From Bacteroidota bacterium (GTDB lineage Bacteria > Bacteroidota > Bacteroidia > Chitinophagales > Chitinophagaceae), in assembly GCA_023409675.1 (NCBI GenBank), contig JAEYRC010000030.1, forward strand, positions 1 through 22,244: a stretch of DNA of 22,244 bases, in the 5' to 3' direction. The notes under the pieces were generated by a model, which saw only the letters and a list, made by a program, of their open reading frames with translations, ran no database searches and was not told the origin of the DNA. This document shows, one piece after another, positions 6,955 through 16,632 of the stretch. Made by a program: the position numbers and the translations under genes. Positions within the stretch are counted from its first letter, which is position 1. Every line of letters begins with the position of its first letter.

Positions 6955-9900
6955 TTACTCACAATCCACACAACAGATCTCCGGAACCGGGATCAGGTGA
7001 GAGGTCCGGAGTATCCGGTAGTTGCCAAGCTGGTCACTTAATGGTTTAAGGTATTGGGCTGCAGCAGAAGTATAATCACTGTTCTCCCATACTTCTTTTT
7101 CGGAAATTTCGGTTGTACTATACCGTGCTTTCAGATGCCCCATGATCAGCTCCTCCATATCAGCACCCTTCCTGGCAGTAACCGCTTTTCGCTTGTAATC
7201 GCGGTTGATCAGTGAAAATACCACCGGCAACATCTCTACACATAAAATGCTCAGCGCAGCATCCCGGGGAAGTCCCAGGCTGCTCAACAACTGACTCACC
7301 TGCTGATTGGTCCAGCTTCCCTGAGCCATAACTACTGCGTCATCATTAATAAGCTTGATCTTTTCATGCGGCTGCATTTCCAGCAAGCGGTCATCCAGCA
7401 GAATATTACGGAAATCTCTTCCATCGGCTTGCCGCACCTGGGCATATAACATACACCAGATCTGTGTTCGTGGAGGCCTTGCCGTTACATTCTTTCCATT
7501 GCTCACCGCTCGTGCAAATGGAGCGCTGACCGCAATACGCTGTTCATTCCGGTATACCGTTCCGAACAAATTCGGGGCTGGATGCTGTACGCCGGTTGTT
7601 CGCAACGGTCTGCCAAATCGGCCCTGGGCGGTTGACCAGATGTTCTTATGCCCTACCCTTATCTCATAGGTGAAGAATCCAAACAGCTCCGGACTGTCGG
7701 GATGCAGGCCGGGAGGTAATGGTACTATAAAATGTTTTCCATCCGGACTAACCGAAGTGAGTTCCTGCATGGCATCAAGACCTGAATTATCCTCTGGCTG
7801 CGCAGGAGTTATCGTACGAACTTCCTCAGGATCGATAGGCAATAGCGGCTCGGAGGGCACAATGAATAATTCCCAGCGCCAGTCCGACAATAGCGGATCA
7901 GGGGCATAGCCCAGTACCCGCACAAACAACGCGTCATTGGGATCAAGTACCGGCTCATCGAACTCCAGCCACAGATAGCGCGCCCGGGGATCCGACTGAC
8001 TGTACCTGCCATCGCGTGAATATTTTGAAAGCGCCAGCCCGGAAGATACCAGTTTGGGAACCTGTGCCGGGTTCGTGGTTACCGGCAGGCTTAAGGATAA
8101 CTCCAGCTCAGGATCCTGATCTGCCCCATGACCCTCTCTGAACACCGGACGGATACTGTATTCCAGTTCTATCACATCGGGGAATTCTCCCTTGGCGGGT
8201 TTAGGCTCCACACCATCAAAAAACACCAGCCAGGTCTGGCTGCGATCGGGGTTTTTCAGGGCCTGAATGTTAATGATCTGCTTCATTTCAATATTACCCA
8301 CCAGCTCAAAGTCATCGGGCTTTGCCTGTCTGCGGAACCATTTTTTCCGGTAGACCTCAAACCCCGAAGGTTCCAGGGCATCCCATGACCAGTCGCGGTC
8401 GAGGATCAGTTGAACCGGCACTATCCATTGGTTAACCAGGTCAGCTTTGGTTGAAAAGCTGATCGAAGTTCCATCCGGAGAGATGCTGTTGCGGATAGTC
8501 CGGCTGCAGCCAAACTGAATTCTCCGTCCGGCTCTGGCGAGCAGACTGAATCCTATACTTTCAAGCCCTGTTGCCGAAGCAATGCGTTGTATGAGGTCGG
8601 TATCTATTTTACGGAGATCACGCAATAAATTTGTTGCCATGATCTTTGTATCACGAAGCAATTCCGTATCGGGCTGCAGGTATATGCCCCTCAGCCGCTG
8701 GGTTGAGCTGGTATCCTTGAATAGATCCAATTCATTCACTGATTCCATCCGGGTGAAGAATGTTTTTACTTTCCCGTAACGGAATTTTTCTCCCCCGAAA
8801 TAATTAAGTTCATTATGACAAACCGCACGCAGGGTGATCCGGATATCCCTAGCTCTTGGCAGCACCAGTTCCGGAATATCCTGTATCGATACACCATCAT
8901 CCGCATCCAGCAGCCCCAGGTCACGCAATACGGGCGAACCAGAGAATTTCAGCTCATGAGCATCCACCCAGGATACAGGAATATCAAGTGTGGAATCGAA
9001 ATCCGCAGAAAAACTGCGAAGTGCAGTGTACAAATGACTATAAGCTTCTGTTTTGCTGATCGATTGAAGCGTATCCATTTCAAGCGCTTTCACTTCCACT
9101 ACGATCTCTACCTGTGCCACATCCGGATCGCGGAGTCCGAATTCCCGGCTCATCCGGGTCACCTGATTGGTGACCGGATCCTTTTCAAACTGTACTGCTT
9201 CATCACGGTCTGCCCGCAACAGGTCCATCACCTGATTGCCATATTTCCCCGTAAACACCACCGAGGGGTAGCCCAGCCGGGGACGTTTAACCTGCAGTAC
9301 CGGATCGGTAAAATAGTCCTCATCTTTAAGCGGAAGGACGTTTAAAACATCCACAGGTTGCGGAACAACATGCCGTTTGAACCAGCATGACGCTTCTACC
9401 GCCGGCCCTTCATATACCGGATTATTCAAGGCTGTATTCTCATAGCCCGGTCCACCACCGGTGGGGTCGGCAAAGCGTACGCGAAACTGGTATTCATTTC
9501 CGTAGGTTAGCGCGGTGGCATCCTCCACAGCAGGTTCATAAATCTTTGCAAGCTGCACACCAGCCGCATCGGTCATATAGAGTTCAGCCGCATCTTCGTC
9601 GGGCAGTACCAGCGGCTTACCGATCCAGTTGGAAAAATAAGCCGGCAGCCAGTAATGCGAACCGGCTTCAGCATCCAGTTTGGAAGGATACACATCAATG
9701 CCCAGTTCCCGCATATTTCCGGCATTTTCCAGTAAAGTGTTTGCCGGATCAGCAGCATCCAGCACCAGGTCGGCTTTATTACGGATAAGGTTAAGCGAAG
9801 ACCAGTCTGCCGCTCCGGATTCTTTCACATCTACCCTGTATTGAAATACACCCATTGGGGAATCAAGTCTTTTCTCCATAGCCGGATCATTGGGATCAGC

Positions 9901-10881
9901 CCGCAACTGCCGGTTCATCCAGATCAGGATCTGCTCATCTTCCCAGCCCAGGCGTATGCCTATATCGTGTATAGGCGGATTATCATCCGCTTCGTCAGCT
10001 TCCTTCAGTACATCGGTGGACACCGGCTGACTGGCATGAACAATTTTAGCAAAGCCATCATCATAGGTTGCCGCTTCCGGATATAAAAGATCGAACCCAA
10101 TCGGATCCGGATCGGCTTCCGATGCTTTGACAGGAAAAAGAATTGGCGCGAACAAATTCCGGTCCTGACCCGGCACCAATGCCGGAATCCTTGCCGCATA
10201 CTTTTTCAGGAAAGGAAGATCTGCCGGCTGCGTATAGCTGCTGCCCGGTACCAGGTCAATATACAGCCATCCACCTTCTTCGAAAATTTCAGCGTCAACG
10301 GTCATGGACAACCGATGGACAAAGCCCACTTTTTCAGCCAGCGCAGGCTGACGAAGACAATATGCGAACACTTCACCCCAGGATACTTCGCTGGTGCTGG
10401 GTGTAAAAGCAGGATTGGGTTTGGGATTCTTTTTGATAGCACAGTAGTAACTGTCATCAGTAACCGCATCGCGGGTACGCGGACCGGTAAAATGAAAAGC
10501 CTTTCGATAGCTTTGCGGTAAATACTTTCGGGCAAAATCGGTGGGTTTTGGCTTTTGCAGGCGGCGTTCAGATCCTGGCGGAGCCGGTACGATGTTAAAC
10601 CGGGTTTGAAGGTGGGTGAGTATAGGCCCTGCACTTGAAGGAATACCCTCCTGGTTTAAATCATGTGCTACTGCCGAAGGCGATTCCGCAGGAAATTTAT
10701 TCAACGAAGAAATCACCATTGCCCGCAATTGCAGGTCGGCATTTACCCATGCGGGCGCGTTGGTATCAGGCCAGCTATTCAACGGATCGATGTTCCGGGG
10801 AACGATGAGTACATTGAAAAACAATTCATTTCCAACTATTCGTTGCGGGAATGCAAGTATGCTGATTCTGGGATCTGCCAT
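6955..10881 (-). CDS. Giant uncharacterised protein, second gene of the operon (1308 aa)
   Basis: I do not recognise a named family. The protein has no signal peptide, lipobox or membrane segment, so it should be cytoplasmic unless exported by an unusual route. The N-terminus is MADPRISILAFPQRIVGNEL followed by FFNVLIVPR, a hydrophobic strand pattern. Motif-like blocks that look constrained are KYLPQSYRKAFHF (119-131), VSWGEVFAYCLRQPALAEKV (166-185), GGWLYIDL (203-210), IGIRLGWEDEQILIWMNRQL (307-326), WLPAYFSNWIGKPLVLPDE (411-429) and FRVRFADPTGGGP (466-478). The rest is mostly beta-strand and loop with many prolines. The last residues, ICCVDCE, carry a CCxxC cluster. I have an uncertain impression that similar long proteins exist, uncharacterised, in other phyla; this needs a profile search. 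The ATG at 10881 lies 29 bases after the upstream frame's final stop, so the two genes are probably one operon. Confidence 0.85.
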   Translation of the reverse strand: MADPRISILAFPQRIVGNELFFNVLIVPRNIDPLNSWPDTNAPAWVNADLQLRAMVISSLNKFPAESPSAVAHDLNQEGIPSSAGPILTHLQTRFNIVPAPPGSERRLQKPKPTDFARKYLPQSYRKAFHFTGPRTRDAVTDDSYYCAIKKNPKPNPAFTPSTSEVSWGEVFAYCLRQPALAEKVGFVHRLSMTVDAEIFEEGGWLYIDLVPGSSYTQPADLPFLKKYAARIPALVPGQDRNLFAPILFPVKASEADPDPIGFDLLYPEAATYDDGFAKIVHASQPVSTDVLKEADEADDNPPIHDIGIRLGWEDEQILIWMNRQLRADPNDPAMEKRLDSPMGVFQYRVDVKESGAADWSSLNLIRNKADLVLDAADPANTLLENAGNMRELGIDVYPSKLDAEAGSHYWLPAYFSNWIGKPLVLPDEDAAELYMTDAAGVQLAKIYEPAVEDATALTYGNEYQFRVRFADPTGGGPGYENTALNNPVYEGPAVEASCWFKRHVVPQPVDVLNVLPLKDEDYFTDPVLQVKRPRLGYPSVVFTGKYGNQVMDLLRADRDEAVQFEKDPVTNQVTRMSREFGLRDPDVAQVEIVVEVKALEMDTLQSISKTEAYSHLYTALRSFSADFDSTLDIPVSWVDAHELKFSGSPVLRDLGLLDADDGVSIQDIPELVLPRARDIRITLRAVCHNELNYFGGEKFRYGKVKTFFTRMESVNELDLFKDTSSTQRLRGIYLQPDTELLRDTKIMATNLLRDLRKIDTDLIQRIASATGLESIGFSLLARAGRRIQFGCSRTIRNSISPDGTSISFSTKADLVNQWIVPVQLILDRDWSWDALEPSGFEVYRKKWFRRQAKPDDFELVGNIEMKQIINIQALKNPDRSQTWLVFFDGVEPKPAKGEFPDVIELEYSIRPVFREGHGADQDPELELSLSLPVTTNPAQVPKLVSSGLALSKYSRDGRYSQSDPRARYLWLEFDEPVLDPNDALFVRVLGYAPDPLLSDWRWELFIVPSEPLLPIDPEEVRTITPAQPEDNSGLDAMQELTSVSPDGKHFIVPLPPGLHPDSPELFGFFTYEIRVGHKNIWSTAQGRFGRPLRTTGVQHPAPNLFGTVYRNEQRIAVSAPFARAVSNGKNVTARPPRTQIWCMLYAQVRQADGRDFRNILLDDRLLEMQPHEKIKLINDDAVVMAQGSWTNQQVSQLLSSLGLPRDAALSILCVEMLPVVFSLINRDYKRKAVTARKGADMEELIMGHLKARYSTTEISEKEVWENSDYTSAAAQYLKPLSDQLGNYRILRTSHLIPVPEICCVDCE

Positions 10882-10910
10882 AACAGAAAGTTTAATTCAT
10901 TAAAGGGTGA

Positions 10911-11183
10911 TCAGGCAATTTGTTTGGTCTCCTGCCATTTTTCTTCAAAACTGATATCGATGATAAAACAGATACTGATATCCAGGGCGAAGGTTACCTG
11001 GGCGATACAGTTGGTTTCATTTCCGATCCGTTGCACTTTACCGGATGCTTCGATATAGATGGTTACGGTTACAATTCCACCAAGTATTTCCGCACGGCCC
11101 TTGAAGAAGATAAGGGCACCCACAATGATCTCATCATTGCTGAGGTGAATGATCACTCCCGCGCCAAAGGTGATGGATACATT
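10911..11183 (-). pseudogene. In-frame continuation of the upstream giant gene after a UGA (90 codons)
   Basis: Directly after the UGA at 11184-11186 the same frame stays open for 90 more codons, to a UGA at 10911-10913. The translation begins NVSITFGAGVIIHLSNDEII and ends ISFEEKWQETKQIA. It continues the alternating hydrophobic beta-strand pattern just before the stop (LDMEFSFAAELMVGLPVI), as if one residue had been lost. No ATG opens the piece; its first possible start is a GTG at 11154-11156 with no ribosome-binding site. Including it brings the gene to 29 bases from the next ATG, instead of about 300. I infer that this is the true C-terminus of the upstream gene, cut off by a nonsense change (for example GGA to TGA), a sequencing error, or a stop that is read through. 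Confidence 0.75.
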
Positions 11184-14100
11184 TCAGATAACGGGCAGGC
11201 CAACCATCAGTTCAGCGGCAAAGGAGAACTCCATATCCAGCATTGGCCCGGCCTTGCTGTCGGCAGAGATGCGAAGATTGGCTGAACCTATAGCATAGAT
11301 TGTGGCTGCTGCCACGGAAACGCACATTACACTGAGCTTGGCATTGAAATCGATAAAAGCTCCCGCGGAAGGTGTAGTGATTCCCGAACCCGGCGGCATG
11401 GGCAGCGCCATATTAAAATAACAGCCCACTTTTAATCCCGCTTCCAGTCGCAGGGGTGTAGTAGGACCATCCATATACGCCGGCGGAAACTTAACGACCG
11501 GAATTTCCTTATCGGCCTGGAATTTATACTCCCAGTTTTCGGGCGAATTGCTCATCACAATCTTCAGCCCCTTTTTCATGATCTCGGCATAATCGGGTTC
11601 CAGCGAGATCATTTGCAGCAACTGCAAAATATCCACCACCGGCTGCAGGTCTTTCCCAAATTCGAGTTCGGGACCAAGGAAGGCCGGCGCCTTACCTTTT
11701 TCGGTGTCAAACTTACCCCGGATCAGCAGAATCCGCTTAAACGTAAGCAGGTCTACCACCATGGTCACATCATTCATCTTATTCACCCATTTGGCCGCTT
11801 CTGCATCCACATCAAATTTGAAACTGCCTTTCCCCTTAACATTCTCATCTTTATCCTTTGCTGCATATTCAATATAGATTTTGAGTTTTTCTTCATCAAT
11901 AATTTTCCAGGTGACGTTATCCGGAATAAGCTGTTCTAATTTTTCCAGCGGATTGATGTTATTCAGCAGCTTATAGCCCTGCTCAATAATGTTCATATCA
12001 AAATTGGCCGCGGAAAGATTGAGGTCATGAACATCCTTAAGTTTGGGAAAGATACCCGGACTGTTCAATAACCGGTATGCATCAGCGATCTTCGGTACCG
12101 ATTGCACATTCAGCAGCAATTTAGAAAGGTTATGTTCAAATTCAGGATTCTTGAACAGTACTTTCTGGGTATCGGTATTCTGAAGAAAACCATAGCTTGT
12201 CAGCGCGTCATTTCCGTTTTTGATCAGATCTGCCGGGTTGGCTATCTTAAAGCGGCCTGTATTATAGGATGGGTAGACCGGATTATTATTCGCGTTAAAC
12301 TGCAGCACGCCTTCTTTCAGTAATGGCACCGGGTTATTGTTGCTCACCGGAGTTACCTCATCGGTTACTCTGCTGTGCTGAACAATACTCCAGGACCCGT
12401 CTTTAGGCAACAACACGGTTCCCTTAACCGCGGAAGCGAACAGAGGGTTGCCACTGTTATCGGCCGAAGCATTCACATCAACCCGGTTTATCCGCATCTT
12501 CTGTCCACTTGAGCCAATATCAACCAGGCAGTCAACCGGACCGCCCAACGAACCCTGGCAGAACTCCAGCAATTCCTGGAAGGCCGCCGGTGTGATCGGC
12601 TGACCCTGGGGTTGCAATTGAACGTAACCAAGCATCTGTTTGGAAGGCACCCGGCCATTAACAGCTCCTTCTGTTACGAAATCAATTCCCGCATCCGCAT
12701 CAAAATATACCGGCACCAGCCATACATCGAAATTTACGCCTGCTGCAGGCGCTGTTTTTATTTCTCCTTTGGCCGGATCAACATACTTTTCTCCCGACTT
12801 AAAATTCATGGTGGTTTTAAAATGCGGGAGACTGTTCTCTATAATATTTTTCGCATTATATACCCCTTTAACGATACCGGGATGGAAGGTATAAGGTGAG
12901 GGTATCTTAACGATATCATTAAAGTTCCCCACATTAAAGGCATTGTTACTGAAATCATAGATGCCATCAGTTTCAGCCTGCCATCCGCTATCGTGCCGGT
13001 AAACAAATCCGCTGGGCGTTCTGTAAATGGTGATGGTACGAACTACGGTTATGCCCCAGGGATAGATGATACTTCGGATCTGAATAACCTCATGTGCGGT
13101 TCGACCGCGAAAAACATCGAACCTGGCCTGCGATGTTTTCGCATAGGCGGCATCCTGATTCAGCCAGTTGCTAAAAATGCTTGCGCCATAGCCGGAAATA
13201 TCAATACGTTCAAGTGGCACACCATTGGGGGCAATAGGACTACCCAGGGTGAATTCTGAATTGTACACCGTAGTGACACTGAAACCAAGAATACTCTGGT
13301 TTAACGGATTTCCGCCATTATCAACCAGGTTCGATTCCTGAAAACTCATGCCTTCGAATGAACTGCTTCGGCGAGGATGTTCCGCGGAAGTAATTTTCAG
13401 TTGCAATCCGCCTTTAATATCATCCGGAAATTCAGGATTGTTGAAGGCCAGTTTAGCGCCGCGGTCATTTCCCGGATCATAGAAGGAGCTGTCTTTATAA
13501 AAGACGGCCAACGCACGAAGCCCAAAAGGCAGCGTAAAGATGGACCATGGTGGTAAATCCGGTTTCTCTTCCGCATTGCGGATGATAAAATCCGTTACCG
13601 GCAGCGGGGCTACAGGCACCAGCTCCACACTGGTACTGAAGATGCGCGAAGGGCCTCCATCATTCGGAAACATCAGCAAACCGATATTGGGATCATTGTT
13701 CGGATTGCCGGGAGGCGGAGCGGTTACATTCAATACCGGCTCCCAGGAAACCAACGGTGAAGTGAACGCCCGGACATATTTCCCCGGGGCAACCACACTC
13801 ATGCCTTTCACCTGAATGGGATTGCCGGCGGAGGGCTGCGGATTAGGGGTATGTGTTCTGCGGAAAATAAAATCATCATTGAGGATGCCAAAGGAAACAC
13901 CCATCAGATCGGCATTGGTCGACAGGTCGAGCAGCGCGAAACTATCCTGTGTTTGCGGGAAATAACGGTTGAGGATAGCCGCCGTGTGGTGTTCATATTG
14001 AATCAGCTTATCCGCTTGTTTAACGAGCTTCTTCGTGAGGGTTTTATTTTTTGCTATGCTGATGGTTTTGGTATCCGCTACAGTGGCTTCAGCAGCAGTC

Positions 14101-16046
14101 TTCAGTTTGCGCAGATCAGTGATTCCACGACGGGCTGTATCATTGCGATCGGTAAGTCCGGGTCTGGCAGCAAAATGAAATGACACTATCGACGACTGAT
14201 TATCCGGATCTCCAGGGGTTGTTGGCCAGCCGGCCATTCCTACCAGAAGGGTATTGTAATCATTACTGGTATATATAGGAAAGCCGCGATTATCATAGCG
14301 CTGATCGCGCCTCCGCCCAAAGATGCCGGTATTCGCGGCATAGGGGTCGGGAAGTGTGGGCAGGTAGGCCAGCAAACCAAAGGCGGCCAGCAGAATGCCT
14401 TTATCAAAATGTTCTTCATCAAGCAGTTCACCGAATATGCCTGCAGAAAGGGCCGGTGAAACGGTCATCAGCGCATTCTCGAGCGCAAGCGCTTCACCGC
14501 GGAACGTGATCTGCTGACCATCGGGCTGCTGATAATTATCCTGCAGCAGGTCGTTATCGAGAATATACACCAATTGGATAGCCTGGCTGGAACCCAGCAG
14601 GAAAAAACTGTTTTTAGAATTGATCCGGAAGGGAAATCCATCTGCTTTTACGGGCCGGTCGATATCGGCCTGTAGGTTGGTGATGCAGTTGACCAGCTCC
14701 TCCCCTTTCTGATAGCAGTTATAGATCAGGGGAAATTCGGCATTGAAGCTCAGGTTGGCCAGCGATCGGTGCGCGGTCTGCTCATCGGTCCAGAGTTTAA
14801 AGCGCTGACGCGCATTGCTGTTTCGGGTTTTGGTATCACTGATACAGATCCTTCCGGGTTCAGCCATTATGAGCGGAGCGGCAAGGTGCATAAAGCCCGG
14901 CTGATAAAGGCTCATATCTTTCAATCCTTTCCAGCTTAAGCGCAAGCCTTCCTTACATTCGATAACCATAGCCCCCACACCTGCAGCTGCGGGCGGATTG
15001 GCCAGATCAATAGCCGCGGTAGTGATCGCCCATGCCGAGCGGTCGATTGGCGCATTTCCTTCCAGGGTAACGAACGGAGATAAGCTATGCCCGATATCAA
15101 ACGCTGTTTTGGAATTCTTGTATGGAAGGAATATCCGGTTTAGCTGCTGGTTGAATTCAGCAGCGCCACCAGCATAAGCGAAGTCCATGTTGGTGCCATA
15201 GACCACCGCATTGGCCTTACCTGCTGAAGTAATGGATGAAGAACTACCGCGCATGGTCATGCGAAGATGGTCGGGCAGTTCCAGTTTCATCTTTTTTGCG
15301 TCGGCACCATGACTGTCTGGCGACGCATCAGCATTATCCGGAGCCACCAGATCCAGTTTAATCGTCAGCGTATTGGTTGCTGAAATTTTTATCGCATCGG
15401 AAGCAATGGGTGCGTTCTCCGTGAATTCCAGGGTTCCACCCTTAATGATAAATCCACTGTACAGGTTAGCCGCCATGCCGGTACAGATCCGGTTCGATCT
15501 GATCCAGGCAGTACCGGGCTGAACGGAATAGTTTCGGTTGATCACCCGGATGCCGGGCCGTAAGGGGATGAGCAGGGAAGGGGTAGTATCCGTTCCCAGG
15601 TAGATCGGAATCAATTTAACCACCCTGAAGAAGTCGAACCAAACCCGACGACCACTGCTTAAAACGTAGGGCCCCAATGTCTTTTCAATCAGGGCTCCCC
15701 TGCCCCAGGCGGGTACTGATCCTTCAACCTGACTGCTGATGATGGGAAATTCGCGCCGGAACACCTTATAATAGGGATGATCCTCACTGATCTTTTTTGC
15801 GGATTCAGCAGCATAATTTACCAGGGATTCCAGTTTTTCGCGGGATGCGCTGCTTAGCGCTTCGGTGGAAAATTCTTCGAGGTTTTCAAATCTCAGCGGG
15901 GGCTTGCCAGGGGCTTCCTGTTGCAGCACAAGACTTTCAACTACTGCCTGCTGCAATACATCGAGTTGTTCAGCCGGTTGATTTCCTGCAGGTAGAATTG
16001 AACCGGTAAGTTCATTCACCAGGCGCAACAATTGTTGTTGATCCAT
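11184..16046 (-). CDS. Giant uncharacterised beta-rich protein, first gene of the operon (1620 aa to UGA)
   Basis: I do not recognise a named family. Residues 1-95 are helical and charged, with no signal peptide (MDQQQLLRLVNELTGSILPA). Next come AWGRGALIEKTLGPYVLSSG (113-132) and RRVWFDFFRVVKLIPIYLG (133-151), which look like a conserved entry to a large beta-rich body. There is a Lys/Thr-rich helical stretch (DTKTISIAKNKTLTKKLVKQ) in the middle. The last 200 residues are dense short strands (IDFNAKLSVMCVSVAAATIY, LDMEFSFAAELMVGLPVI), resembling a beta-solenoid or barrel-like sheet. The frame stops at a UGA at 11184-11186, but coding character continues in frame for 90 codons, giving about 1711 residues if intact. 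It is the first gene of a two-gene operon with the 1308-residue protein. The ATG at 16044-16046 has an A/T-rich leader (ACGTTAA) and no Shine-Dalgarno. The matching size and type suggest the two products act together; that is inference. Confidence 0.85.
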   Translation of the reverse strand: MDQQQLLRLVNELTGSILPAGNQPAEQLDVLQQAVVESLVLQQEAPGKPPLRFENLEEFSTEALSSASREKLESLVNYAAESAKKISEDHPYYKVFRREFPIISSQVEGSVPAWGRGALIEKTLGPYVLSSGRRVWFDFFRVVKLIPIYLGTDTTPSLLIPLRPGIRVINRNYSVQPGTAWIRSNRICTGMAANLYSGFIIKGGTLEFTENAPIASDAIKISATNTLTIKLDLVAPDNADASPDSHGADAKKMKLELPDHLRMTMRGSSSSITSAGKANAVVYGTNMDFAYAGGAAEFNQQLNRIFLPYKNSKTAFDIGHSLSPFVTLEGNAPIDRSAWAITTAAIDLANPPAAAGVGAMVIECKEGLRLSWKGLKDMSLYQPGFMHLAAPLIMAEPGRICISDTKTRNSNARQRFKLWTDEQTAHRSLANLSFNAEFPLIYNCYQKGEELVNCITNLQADIDRPVKADGFPFRINSKNSFFLLGSSQAIQLVYILDNDLLQDNYQQPDGQQITFRGEALALENALMTVSPALSAGIFGELLDEEHFDKGILLAAFGLLAYLPTLPDPYAANTGIFGRRRDQRYDNRGFPIYTSNDYNTLLVGMAGWPTTPGDPDNQSSIVSFHFAARPGLTDRNDTARRGITDLRKLKTAAEATVADTKTISIAKNKTLTKKLVKQADKLIQYEHHTAAILNRYFPQTQDSFALLDLSTNADLMGVSFGILNDDFIFRRTHTPNPQPSAGNPIQVKGMSVVAPGKYVRAFTSPLVSWEPVLNVTAPPPGNPNNDPNIGLLMFPNDGGPSRIFSTSVELVPVAPLPVTDFIIRNAEEKPDLPPWSIFTLPFGLRALAVFYKDSSFYDPGNDRGAKLAFNNPEFPDDIKGGLQLKITSAEHPRRSSSFEGMSFQESNLVDNGGNPLNQSILGFSVTTVYNSEFTLGSPIAPNGVPLERIDISGYGASIFSNWLNQDAAYAKTSQARFDVFRGRTAHEVIQIRSIIYPWGITVVRTITIYRTPSGFVYRHDSGWQAETDGIYDFSNNAFNVGNFNDIVKIPSPYTFHPGIVKGVYNAKNIIENSLPHFKTTMNFKSGEKYVDPAKGEIKTAPAAGVNFDVWLVPVYFDADAGIDFVTEGAVNGRVPSKQMLGYVQLQPQGQPITPAAFQELLEFCQGSLGGPVDCLVDIGSSGQKMRINRVDVNASADNSGNPLFASAVKGTVLLPKDGSWSIVQHSRVTDEVTPVSNNNPVPLLKEGVLQFNANNNPVYPSYNTGRFKIANPADLIKNGNDALTSYGFLQNTDTQKVLFKNPEFEHNLSKLLLNVQSVPKIADAYRLLNSPGIFPKLKDVHDLNLSAANFDMNIIEQGYKLLNNINPLEKLEQLIPDNVTWKIIDEEKLKIYIEYAAKDKDENVKGKGSFKFDVDAEAAKWVNKMNDVTMVVDLLTFKRILLIRGKFDTEKGKAPAFLGPELEFGKDLQPVVDILQLLQMISLEPDYAEIMKKGLKIVMSNSPENWEYKFQADKEIPVVKFPPAYMDGPTTPLRLEAGLKVGCYFNMALPMPPGSGITTPSAGAFIDFNAKLSVMCVSVAAATIYAIGSANLRISADSKAGPMLDMEFSFAAELMVGLPVI

Positions 16047-16212
16047 TTAACGTATGTTATCAGGTTTAAGAAAACCTAATCAAAACATAACCAGGCAGAT
16101 TAAATAGGGTGAGACAGGCCATCTTCACAGTGCGGGAGATAAAACTAATATAATCCCGGGAATTATTTATGCCCTGTTCGTGTGATTTATTCGTTCACAC
16201 GATTAATTTATT
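16047..16212. other. Leader region of the giant-protein operon, no clear element
   Basis: A/T-rich bases upstream of the minus-strand operon. I found no full TAnnTTTG match on the minus strand; the nearest is TAGTTTTA (complement of TAAAACTA near 16139-16146), one base off. The promoter is therefore not identified. Confidence 0.35.
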
Positions 16213-16632
16213 TCCCACGATTAAAATCGTGGGGTGAATGTGCGGGCACATTGACCCACGGTTAAAACCGTGGGCTGATCTAATCAAAACAAATAAACCA
16301 TCCGCCCTCACACAAAAAAAACCGATAATAACCCGGTTAAAACCGCAAACCCACCGTTAAAACCGTGGGCTGAAATAACCAAAACAAATAAATCAACAAA
16401 AAAATTTGCGCAACCTGCTCTAAATCCGCGTGAATGTGCGGGCACATTGACCCACGGTTGAAACCGTGGGCTGGTGAAATAATCAAAATAAATAAACCAC
16501 CTCCCTCACAACAAAAAAACCGACATTAACCCGGTTAAAACCGCAAACCCACGGTTAAAACCATGGGCTGATCTAACCAAAACAAATAAATCAACAAAAA
16601 AAATCTGCGTAATCTGCTCTAAATCCGCGGAA
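16213..16632. repeat. CCCACGGTTAAAACCGTGGG palindromes in a 196-bp tandem duplication
   Basis: Five 20-base palindromes sit at 16213-16232 (CCCACGATTAAAATCGTGGG), 16255-16274, 16350-16369 (one arm mismatch), 16451-16470 and 16548-16567 (one mismatch). The stretch from 16235 to 16430 is repeated from 16431 with a period of 196 bases. The shared blocks are TGAATGTGCGGGCACATTGA, an ACCCGGTTAAAACCGCAAAC block and AACCAAAACAAATAAATCAA, then a CTGCTCTAAATCCGCG block. Two shorter ACCCGGTTAAAACCG copies (near 16331 and 16529) are half-sites of the same theme. The family is unlike the array at 5445-6781. Nothing protein-coding is supported. Confidence 0.9.

Noticed and set aside
8815..9345. 176-codon plus-strand frame inside the 1308-residue gene, with other antisense frames over both giant genes and tamB
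   Set aside because: Antisense frames opposite long, well-patterned coding sequence; none has a recognisable domain or a plausible start.
11184..11186. UGA as selenocysteine codon
   Set aside because: No SECIS-like hairpin was recognised after it, the surrounding residues do not look like a redox site, and no selenocysteine machinery is visible.
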